38,949 nucleotides of DNA. Source: a virus. Made by a program: the position numbers and the translations under genes. A model generated the notes under the pieces. It searched no databases, was not told the DNA's origin, and was given only the letters and a program-made list of their open reading frames with translations. The DNA lies in IMG/VR virus record IMGVR_UViG_3300017963_000460, positions 1 to 38,949 of that record; one strand, written 5' to 3'. Below, in pieces: positions 6,108 through 13,527 of the stretch (position 1 is its first letter; each line of letters begins with the position of its first letter).

Positions 6108-7043
6108 TTACACCGACATAGCGAGCGTCAGAAGTAAATAGTTGTCTGATGTGATAAGGGTCGCTTTGTTCAAACATTTCTGGAAGTTGTCTTTTGACAT
6201 TGACCCAACATCTTCGTTCTCTCCGATGTTTACTTTCCAAACTTCAATATCAAAATCCAACAAAGTTTTGATGATCTCCAACTCTTTCTTTCTTGCGTCA
6301 GGATCCAAAGCGATATAAACGCCTGCATCTTTCTTAACAATCTTTTGCAGAAGAGCAGAGTTTTGATTTAGTGTGGATCCAAGAAGAGGTACAGAATTAC
6401 GACCGGCAACCACAGCATCAAACACCCCCTCCACCAAAATAATGTCCGAACTCCAATCCACAAACAAATCGTTGAATATAATGTTCTTGCTTGCTGGCGG
6501 GTTCTTATACTTTGGATACGCTTTTCTATCATAGGACCGAGAAACAAAGTAGTTCAAATCGCCTTCATCATCAAACGAAGGAATGACGATACGATTTTCA
6601 TACTCTCCTTTGCTACAATAGCCCATCTTCCACCAAACAATATCTTGCTTTGTGATACCGCGCTTTCGCAGATAGTTTCGGGCAGCAAATCCGGTAGGTG
6701 GAATATCTTTATTCGCCAAAGACACAAAGCCTTCGGGCATATCAAGTATTTGTTTTTCTTCTACTTTCTCGGCAAAAAGATCTTCAAGCTTCTCATAATC
6801 AACGGTGCCTGTGATATCACGCCATTGAGACTTGTGATTGTGGGTTCCATACTTCCGTATTATCCTGTAAAGATTTTTACCTCGTGTATCGCACGTCCAA
6901 CATTTGAAATATCCCTTATCAAGGTTGATAGACATTTTCTTTTTATGATGATTACAATAAGGGCAGTGAAAAAGAAACTCATTGTTTGAGCGATAAGGTG
7001 CTCCGAGAACATTAGTTAGGATTTTGAGCTTCTTGTCTTTCAT
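6108..7043 (-). CDS. DNA primase with CHC2 zinc finger and Toprim domain (DnaG / T4 gp61 type)
   Basis: It makes RNA primers for lagging-strand synthesis. The N-terminal zinc finger has C27-P-Y-C30 and C48-W-T-C51, the CHC2-type ligand spacing of phage and bacterial primases. The Toprim core begins at about residue 145. Its metal-binding glutamate is in ILVEGVFDA (E205), and the DxD motif is ALDPDA (D247, D249). At 311 aa it is close to T4 gp61 in size and has no helicase domain, so it should pair with a separate helicase outside the window. Its start overlaps the end of the ruvC-like gene by 32 nt, with GGGG 9 nt upstream of the ATG. Confidence 0.92.
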   Translation of the reverse strand: MKDKKLKILTNVLGAPYRSNNEFLFHCPYCNHHKKKMSINLDKGYFKCWTCDTRGKNLYRIIRKYGTHNHKSQWRDITGTVDYEKLEDLFAEKVEEKQILDMPEGFVSLANKDIPPTGFAARNYLRKRGITKQDIVWWKMGYCSKGEYENRIVIPSFDDEGDLNYFVSRSYDRKAYPKYKNPPASKNIIFNDLFVDWSSDIILVEGVFDAVVAGRNSVPLLGSTLNQNSALLQKIVKKDAGVYIALDPDARKKELEIIKTLLDFDIEVWKVNIGENEDVGSMSKDNFQKCLNKATLITSDNYLLLTLAMSV

Positions 7044-7548
7044 TTATATACCCCGCTTTTGCTATCACGTAACTGTCGGCGCGGTCAGCATAACCGGGCT
7101 TTGGATTACCGTGACGGGTATACTCTACAGTAAAGTCTTCCACGTTGTCAATAACAAACTTCATAACGACTTCTTTCGCTTTCTGGCCCTTGGGAACTTT
7201 GATGCCGACCAACTTTCTAGCAGATATGGCTGCGAGATATTGAGGTTGTAAGCCAAAGATCTTATAACATTGCCAAGAAACTATACCATTGATCTTTGAT
7301 AAAAGCGAAAGCGTTTGTGCTGATGAGAACCCTGAACGAAATGATTGAAGCGATTGCTCTACGTAAACTTTGCTTATATGAAAACGATGTGAGATATAAT
7401 CAAGTTTCTTCTCAATCATTTCGGCTTTCTTAAAGAAGTTCTTTTCTTTGCGCATATCAACATGATCGCAGTAAAGAATGTCGCCAGTTTCGGGGTCCAA
7501 TATTGTTAAGCCAGTAATACTGGTTGAGATGTCAAGTCCTAAAATCAT
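7012..7548 (-). CDS. RuvC-like Holliday junction resolvase
   Basis: This is an RNase H-fold endonuclease that resolves branched DNA before packaging. The four acidic residues of the RuvC active site are all visible: D6 in LGLDIS, E64 in VYVEQS, and D155 and D158 in YADRADSYVIA. The region around residues 72-88 (SGFSSAQTLSLLSKING) matches the RuvC pattern after the second acidic residue. Its length of 178 aa is close to bacterial RuvC (about 173). T4 uses the unrelated endonuclease VII (gp49), so this phage has replaced that function. The ribosome binding site is weak (CGGAT close to the ATG). The gene overlaps primase by 32 nt and follows the structural genes by 12 nt. Confidence 0.9.
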   Translation of the reverse strand: MILGLDISTSITGLTILDPETGDILYCDHVDMRKEKNFFKKAEMIEKKLDYISHRFHISKVYVEQSLQSFRSGFSSAQTLSLLSKINGIVSWQCYKIFGLQPQYLAAISARKLVGIKVPKGQKAKEVVMKFVIDNVEDFTVEYTRHGNPKPGYADRADSYVIAKAGYINERQEAQNPN

Positions 7549-7560
7549 ATCCGAATAATA

Positions 7561-8769
7561 TCAGATGTCAAGCTTGATCTTAAATGTGAAATCTCGCTCT
7601 ACAGTTTTCTTTACTGGTGTTGCGACCTTAGCAATGCCGATAAGGTTTTTGTCTTCATCGTAGATACCGATCTTTGAGATGTATGTTGTTTTCTCGAATG
7701 ATCCGGTTGGGTCAGCGTAAGCGGAGCTAACGACGTTTTTAACTTTTCTTGTCGCCAATTCCAAATAAGCTTGAGAACTTGTGGCCGCGTAGTTGCCTGC
7801 TCCGTACTCTAAATACGTTGGGTTGTTTGAATGGTTCAGATCACCCTTCTGTGCTGTCGCAAACATAGTTAGTGTTTGGGTGTAGGATGTGCCACTCAGC
7901 TGCATGATATAAGATGAACTCGGAGCTGTGATAGACCCAGAAATTGATTGAGCAAAATATACCCACTTCGGATTATCGTTCCCTGGTAGGTAAGCATCAC
8001 TGCTTCCGTTTAAGTTTTCTGAACCTGTTAAGATCAGTATTCCCTCAGAATATAAAGCCAGCCCTATAGCGCTGCCTGAGCCCACACCATATGTAGAATA
8101 CAGAACTCCATCTCTGTTTGTGTCCTGTGCTCTTCCGATCAAGGTCCCGGTGAAGTAATATTCAAGGTTAATTGATCCTTTCTTAATCTGCGAACCATAA
8201 AATACAGTCGGTATATTTACTAATCCAACTTCTGCTGTATCGAGATCTCTTTGGTACAAAGAAGAGGAATAAGCAAAGTGCGGATTTACATAATTGTAGT
8301 GATTGATGGTGTTTTTGAGAGCACGAAGATGAGAAACGTAACCATCCGTTAACGTTGAGACCGTTCCTATTCTAGGCGTTGCAGTATCGTAATATTCTTT
8401 TGCTATACTTGATGTGTAGGGGTAAGAGCTTGCCAGAACATCGCCATAGGATGCCGAATTAAAAGAAGGTTCTGTAGATGTTCTAAAATCTATTCTTGTG
8501 CCATTCTTGACCACAAAAGGAAAAATTAAGCCATTGTCATTGACTTGCCCAATGGATCTCCCCGTAGAAGAAGAAACTCTATCAATGTTTAATTCGTATA
8601 ACGATACATTTCCGGCATCTGTTAACCTGATGGGATTAGCAAATGCACCGGATATGTTAGGGGTGTTATTGTAATACGCAGAGCCAGAGTAAACTACAAA
8701 TTTAACGCTTGGATAAGTCTTTAAAGTATTTTTGAATACTTCATTTCGTTTAAACTTGTAGTAAGGCAT
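7561..8769 (-). CDS. Virion structural protein, paralogue of the next upstream gene (402 aa)
   Basis: The protein is rich in Ser, Thr, Gly, Asn and Tyr, with alternating beta-strand patterns and no signal peptide or membrane helix: a typical tail or baseplate component. Its C-terminal 45 residues (YISKIGIYDEDKNLIGIAKV, then TPVKK and a strand ending KIKLDI) align with those of the 355-aa neighbour (YVTSVGLYSPDNELLAVAKL, EPLKK, VRLDY). A second shared patch is D-x-N-x-S-x-N-x-T-Y-L. The two therefore arose by duplication. The exact position in the virion is unknown. It is the last structural gene of the block. The ribosome binding site is weak, so it may rely on read-through translation. Confidence 0.7.
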   Translation of the reverse strand: MPYYKFKRNEVFKNTLKTYPSVKFVVYSGSAYYNNTPNISGAFANPIRLTDAGNVSLYELNIDRVSSSTGRSIGQVNDNGLIFPFVVKNGTRIDFRTSTEPSFNSASYGDVLASSYPYTSSIAKEYYDTATPRIGTVSTLTDGYVSHLRALKNTINHYNYVNPHFAYSSSLYQRDLDTAEVGLVNIPTVFYGSQIKKGSINLEYYFTGTLIGRAQDTNRDGVLYSTYGVGSGSAIGLALYSEGILILTGSENLNGSSDAYLPGNDNPKWVYFAQSISGSITAPSSSYIMQLSGTSYTQTLTMFATAQKGDLNHSNNPTYLEYGAGNYAATSSQAYLELATRKVKNVVSSAYADPTGSFEKTTYISKIGIYDEDKNLIGIAKVATPVKKTVERDFTFKIKLDI

Positions 8770-8789
8770 AACATAACCGTTTAACCACT

Positions 8790-9857
8790 TTAGTAATCAA
8801 GTCTTACTCTGATTGTAAACTCGGTGCTTGGATCTTTCTTGAGAGGCTCGGACAACTTCGCGACCGCAAGCAACTCGTTGTCTGGCGAGTAAAGACCAAC
8901 CGAAGTCACATAAGATACTGGAAGATCCTGTGAGTTTGTCTTAACAACCATCTTACTTGATGAAAGATAAGTTTGGTTTGCAGAGTAATTGAAATCAGTG
9001 TTGTTCGCTCTGCAGAAGTAAACTGTGGAGTTTAGTTCGGTTGTATTGTTGAAAGACACATTCTGAACTCTATGGCGAATACCATCAGCGTTACCAGAGA
9101 TTGCGGTGCCGCTCAAGAACTGATCGATTCCACTTGGGTTTGCTGTACTCATGCTTACCGGAGTTGTTAATAGTGAACTAAATACAGAAGCTGTCACTAC
9201 AGCTATGCCTGCTTGGTAGTAAAGCAAGCCAGCCGGTACTCTACCAGAACCGTCTACTGCAGAGGCTGTCAACGCAGAGCCAGTAGCATATAGGATACCA
9301 TATTCGCCTGCAGGGGAATTTACTTTGTAACCGTTCGAGCCACTGGAGTCAACCAAGTCGATCGTTGTTCCGCCACCAAACGGAGTGCCATAGGCACCGC
9401 TGACACCCAATGTTAGTGTAAACGAACCTTTCTTGATCTCGTCCTTAACAAGAAGTCTTGTAAAGTTAAAGAAATAAGCTTCATTTATCTTTGTTCCGCC
9501 AGACAAATCACCGTCTTCATCAAAGCGACGGACGGCGCCGTTCTCATCAAATCCAACTAGAACCTGTGCCATCTGATTGTAGATATTAATCTTTTTAGCA
9601 TTCTGCGTAGATGTGGCGCCGGAAAGACCAGAGACTGCGGCATAACCACAAGTTAAATCAATAATGTGGTTTGCTGAAGAGCTTAAGTAAGGATAATCGT
9701 AAACCGACTGGAACATACCATGAGCGAAGTTTTTGATGTTTCCATCTGCATAAGTGCCTGATAGTATAGATCCAGTGATTGGAATCGCTTCATGGAGGAG
9801 GTTCCTCGTAACAACGGAATCTCTTGATGATTCTAATTCTTTAAATGAAGTTGCCAT
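8790..9857 (-). CDS. Virion structural protein, paralogue of the next downstream gene (355 aa)
   Basis: A Ser/Thr/Gly-rich beta-type protein. The C-terminal module (SYVTSVGLYSPDNELLAVAK, then SEPLKK and a final strand RVRLDY) is shared with the 402-aa neighbour. I recall the 'GLY..DNELLAVAKLS.P..K' ending from virion proteins of other T4-like marine phages, where its role is also undefined. Internal segments such as KKGSFTLTLGVSG and GLLYYQAGIAVVTASVF have counterparts in the paralogue. The start at 9857 has a good ribosome binding site (AAGGA, 7 nt spacing). It lies at the end of the baseplate operon. Confidence 0.7.
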   Translation of the reverse strand: MATSFKELESSRDSVVTRNLLHEAIPITGSILSGTYADGNIKNFAHGMFQSVYDYPYLSSSANHIIDLTCGYAAVSGLSGATSTQNAKKINIYNQMAQVLVGFDENGAVRRFDEDGDLSGGTKINEAYFFNFTRLLVKDEIKKGSFTLTLGVSGAYGTPFGGGTTIDLVDSSGSNGYKVNSPAGEYGILYATGSALTASAVDGSGRVPAGLLYYQAGIAVVTASVFSSLLTTPVSMSTANPSGIDQFLSGTAISGNADGIRHRVQNVSFNNTTELNSTVYFCRANNTDFNYSANQTYLSSSKMVVKTNSQDLPVSYVTSVGLYSPDNELLAVAKLSEPLKKDPSTEFTIRVRLDY

Positions 9858-9872
9858 TATAATATCCTTTTA

Positions 9873-10823
9873 TTAACTAGTCTTCTTAACAAATCTTACT
9901 GGAACATCCAGAGTGTAGCCCGTAGAAACACCCGAGATTCTTACTGTTGAATCAATAAATCTGTAGTTTGCAGCCAGCAAAGTATTGGTGCCACTAGTGA
10001 TGTTAGAGGTTCCGGCAGAACCTAACTGATTGAATAAGAATGTACTTGTTCTTAAGTCTAATGATGCCGCAATCTTAAATTGAACTCTAGTTCCTAGAGG
10101 TCCGTTTATGGATGATGCTGCGCCGGCGCCCGGAGAACTGATGATTCCCGTATCATCGTTTGAAGAAAAGATGTAAGTTGCGATGTTATCATCATCTATA
10201 GAAGAAGGCTGAATTCTGGCGTTCTGCCCTTCAGTCTGACTGCCTCTACTTCGTAGTTGTCCAAGTCGGTTGTCGATCTGAACAAAATATTGTGTCTCTA
10301 CAAGAGTGGAGTCAATATCTGCTAGCGTCTGCTGATTGCTTACCTCTGTCGTATCCAGTCCCTGGTCCGCTGCTACGTAACGGGCGCCTTGGGTTGGCTC
10401 ATAGCCATTTAAGATACCATTAGCTAGAGAGGAACCGTTTGTTGGAGTTAAAGCGTCAACCGTGGTTTCATCAACCAAAACAACATAAGAGTTTAGTCCG
10501 GACAAGAAAGGCTGTAGATCTGTGTTGGTCAATATAACCGGCAAGTAAAGAAGGTCACTTCTAGAATAAGAAAGCAATCGGGACTTCATGCTTGACATGT
10601 TATTGGTGAATGATTCCAAAACAGGAGTTTGTAGAATGTTTAGATCGTAGTAAGATGAGCCACTTGGATGGTTTTTATCGTATAGACCGTAATCTATCTC
10701 ATCATCTCCTAAAGCAAACTTTGTAATTTTAAATCTGCCATTTCCTTCTGCTAGGCGCTTTCTACCTAAATCGGTTAAAACAGCGTCTAAAATAATATCA
10801 CCTGAATTGTCTAAGAATCCCAT
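9873..10823 (-). CDS. Structural protein with N-terminal 'LTxxGRxxLA' module (316 aa)
   Basis: Residues 1-50 carry a module, IILDAVLTDLGRKRLAEG followed by FKITKFALGDDEIDYG. It is shared with the 306-aa protein encoded 6 kb upstream (VLEVVLTNYGRDKLAAG, then FYAFFDDDILYD). The rest is a Ser/Thr/Asn-rich, beta-type region ending in TLDVPVRFVKKTS. The shared module is probably an attachment or oligomerisation unit that docks different proteins to the same tail or baseplate site; this is inference. The ATG at 10823 has AGAGGA 7 nt upstream. The 40-nt gap before it shows no hairpin or clear promoter. Confidence 0.7.
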   Translation of the reverse strand: MGFLDNSGDIILDAVLTDLGRKRLAEGNGRFKITKFALGDDEIDYGLYDKNHPSGSSYYDLNILQTPVLESFTNNMSSMKSRLLSYSRSDLLYLPVILTNTDLQPFLSGLNSYVVLVDETTVDALTPTNGSSLANGILNGYEPTQGARYVAADQGLDTTEVSNQQTLADIDSTLVETQYFVQIDNRLGQLRSRGSQTEGQNARIQPSSIDDDNIATYIFSSNDDTGIISSPGAGAASSINGPLGTRVQFKIAASLDLRTSTFLFNQLGSAGTSNITSGTNTLLAANYRFIDSTVRISGVSTGYTLDVPVRFVKKTS

Positions 10824-10863
10824 ACTATTGTCCTCTTCATATAAATAGTGTTAAAATTTGTTA

Positions 10864-13524
10864 TTAACTTGGATTTGTAACCCCTGAATTTTTGAAGGTA
10901 ATATTTAAATCCATTTTCCTGCCGGTCTTTTTGCTTGTAACTCTAATTTTAAACTTTTCCTGCCAGCATTTACTTTCAGCAACTCCCAACAAACTGTCCT
11001 GCGGTATTTCGTCTAAATCTGATGGAGCCGGTATTGTTGTGTTTGGATCCAAAGCAACTTGTTGGAAACTTGGCTCTATGTAAATAAATCTTCTGCCCTG
11101 CTTGATGTAAGTTGGCTTTTCCTGTTTAAAAGTAAATACCTGCTGTCTTAAATAGATTTGACCTTCGTTATTAAACATCTCTATCTCAAAAATATAAGTT
11201 GGGTTAGAGATATTCCCATGAACGTCTACAGATCTAGCGCAGTAATAATACTTTCTATTTGGAATAATGATATCTTCAAAATAGCCTGGAGTGCCAACAT
11301 CTGGGTCTATCTCGACAAAGTTGTTATTAAAGTCCTCGTAAGAAGTTGGTTCAGCATTGATTCTAAATAACTGATATTTGTCGACCGGATCATCGGATGT
11401 ATATCTAATTTTAGATCCCGACGATCTTATTTCTTCGTATGTCTTATCGATGCCTGTTTGTCCAGAATATTCCTCTTCAATAAACTGTTTATCAGAGTCT
11501 AGGATGGCAATCGGCTTATCCATGTAGTCTCCGGTGCTAGAATTCAAGAGCACCTTTACTCTCGTATCCACGCCCTTCAGGGGGTAAAAAGAGAGTTCTG
11601 GGGACACAGGTGGCTTATCAATGACTGAAGCTTGAATTCCCTCAAAAGAATAGGGAACCAGCAAAGCCTTTATAGACAAATCGTTTTTGTAATCAGCGAC
11701 AACCCCACCATTAAGGATCGCGAATTCACCGCCCAAACCTTGGTATACTTTCACATTGTCGAACTCATAGCGGTTTCCAAATACGAGAACGACTTTCTTA
11801 AAATCATAACGATACTTTTGATTATATTTTACTTGCGAATCATAATAGACCGTATCTAGTGGTGCTGATGGCGTAAGTTTTGGAGATATGTAAAAGGTTT
11901 GAACTTTCTCTTCTGTGTTGCCGGTTACTCTATATTTTTCTATAACATAAAGCAATGTCTCTGTATGGCACGGGTCTCCGCTATAAACCTGCTCTAATGT
12001 CCTTTTAAACTTTGAAAGATCGCCAGCACCATAATCGACCGATGCCTCAACCGCTGAAAGCGGATCTAAATCAAGTTCAGTTTTTCCAAAGTAATCTCTT
12101 AAATATTTAACGTTTGGAAGTGTGTTGTCTTCAACATCGCTGGCAATGACGGGCGGAAGCGTATAAATGGTCGGGCCTGACGGGTTTAGCAGAAGTCCTA
12201 AATCAAACAATATTGGATAGTTTCTTTCTTGTGAATTAAGAGATACGTTGGGTTGTGAAACTAATCTTGTTACTTCCTTTGTGAAAAATTGAGGTCCAGA
12301 GTTACTGTCAAAATTCACATTTGAAATTGCTCTAACACATATAGCTTGCAGAATATCGACAAAATCTTTAGTTAGAGGGTCATTAATCAAAGTCTGTAGA
12401 TATGAATCTGGCTCAGGTCCCGGCTGGACCGATTCGGCTTCGTAACCAATGGTTATCTTATTATAAAATGGTATCGTTTCTGTCGCGATAGAATCTTCAT
12501 TTAAAACTGCGAGATCTGAATGCAAGACTGCCAAGTCCCCATTATTTGATTTCATAAGATCGAGCGTGGTTGTATCTCCACCCAGGTTAAGAATGTTATC
12601 GGAATACCTGTTGTAGTAGCTATCATTGTCAATTTCACTATTTGTATCAGCGCTAAACCATTGCACATTGTTATTAACAGTCAAGGCTACATTGTGGTAT
12701 TGATTTAGATAGGTAGAAGAGGTGTTTCGCAATTCTAGTTGCAAATAATAGGAATTTGGAATCAAATACTCTTCAACACTTGGATCCGCAATCACGTCTT
12801 CGTAATCCGGATTTGAAGCAACATAAAAATTATAAACCGGTTCAATATCGGTTGTCATGCCCGAGTCTTGTCTGATTGATCGATCAGAAGAAATCAAGTA
12901 ATGCAAAGAGGTATGATCAAATTTGCCTTTCTTAATAAAATTGTCATCGTTTAGAAGACCGGGCCATGTTGTTTGAGCGCCTGTTATGAGATCAGCTATT
13001 GTTGCAGAGCCCTGAACATACTGAACAAAATTATTTTCGAACCAGCTTGAACCTTCTCGTGGGGCGCCATATGAATCCCACCCCTCTTCGGACAAAACAA
13101 AAGTTAACTGTCCCTGTGCCTCATCGAAATTAACATTTTGAAATATAATATTTGTATTATCGTTCCCGCCAGCTAACTGCCTGGGCAACTTACCAGTTCG
13201 TGCTGTTCCATTCTCATTTCGATCAAAGGCGCCAATACTAGGGTCGCGACCATCTCTTAGTTCCTGCAGGGTAACAGAATAATTTATTAACGTTTCGCCC
13301 AGTAGCCCTCTATATTGTGTGTAGTAGCTTCCTAATGCTCCTCTTAAGGGGTCGTCCGTGCCCCAATTTTCCCTAACCATTGGATGGAATGTAAACGGAC
13401 TAATACCATCAACTATGGCATTGTTCGGTGTATAAGGCTCCACGCCACGGTCTCTAATACCAATTTGAGAGGCGTCTACAATTAGAAGTTGGTTTTTAAA
13501 GTTCTTATTTTGTGTAATAGCCAT
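10864..13524 (-). CDS. Large structural protein, probably baseplate/tail periphery (886 aa)
   Basis: I do not recognise the family. The sequence is beta-rich with many Tyr, Asn and Asp residues and lacks signal or membrane segments. A region at about residues 690-785 looks like a fibronectin type III-like fold (IIPNRKYYYCARSVDVHGNI, followed by NP and a final strand), which in phages often serves as a spacer or surface-binding module. The C-terminal 40 residues (KFKIRVTSKKTGRKMDLNIT) form a basic strand pair. It starts 3 nt after the stop of the 893-aa gene. Its place among baseplate wedge genes suggests a tail-tip or fibre-network part. Confidence 0.65.
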   Translation of the reverse strand: MAITQNKNFKNQLLIVDASQIGIRDRGVEPYTPNNAIVDGISPFTFHPMVRENWGTDDPLRGALGSYYTQYRGLLGETLINYSVTLQELRDGRDPSIGAFDRNENGTARTGKLPRQLAGGNDNTNIIFQNVNFDEAQGQLTFVLSEEGWDSYGAPREGSSWFENNFVQYVQGSATIADLITGAQTTWPGLLNDDNFIKKGKFDHTSLHYLISSDRSIRQDSGMTTDIEPVYNFYVASNPDYEDVIADPSVEEYLIPNSYYLQLELRNTSSTYLNQYHNVALTVNNNVQWFSADTNSEIDNDSYYNRYSDNILNLGGDTTTLDLMKSNNGDLAVLHSDLAVLNEDSIATETIPFYNKITIGYEAESVQPGPEPDSYLQTLINDPLTKDFVDILQAICVRAISNVNFDSNSGPQFFTKEVTRLVSQPNVSLNSQERNYPILFDLGLLLNPSGPTIYTLPPVIASDVEDNTLPNVKYLRDYFGKTELDLDPLSAVEASVDYGAGDLSKFKRTLEQVYSGDPCHTETLLYVIEKYRVTGNTEEKVQTFYISPKLTPSAPLDTVYYDSQVKYNQKYRYDFKKVVLVFGNRYEFDNVKVYQGLGGEFAILNGGVVADYKNDLSIKALLVPYSFEGIQASVIDKPPVSPELSFYPLKGVDTRVKVLLNSSTGDYMDKPIAILDSDKQFIEEEYSGQTGIDKTYEEIRSSGSKIRYTSDDPVDKYQLFRINAEPTSYEDFNNNFVEIDPDVGTPGYFEDIIIPNRKYYYCARSVDVHGNISNPTYIFEIEMFNNEGQIYLRQQVFTFKQEKPTYIKQGRRFIYIEPSFQQVALDPNTTIPAPSDLDEIPQDSLLGVAESKCWQEKFKIRVTSKKTGRKMDLNITFKNSGVTNPS

Positions 13525-13527
13525 ATC

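Noticed and set aside
7030-7052. TATATAAATG just at the primase start, resembling the T4 late promoter TATAAATA
   Set aside because: It overlaps the start codon itself, so a transcript from it would miss the primase start, and no second copy of such a motif was noticed ahead of other late genes. Chance in AT-rich DNA is more likely.
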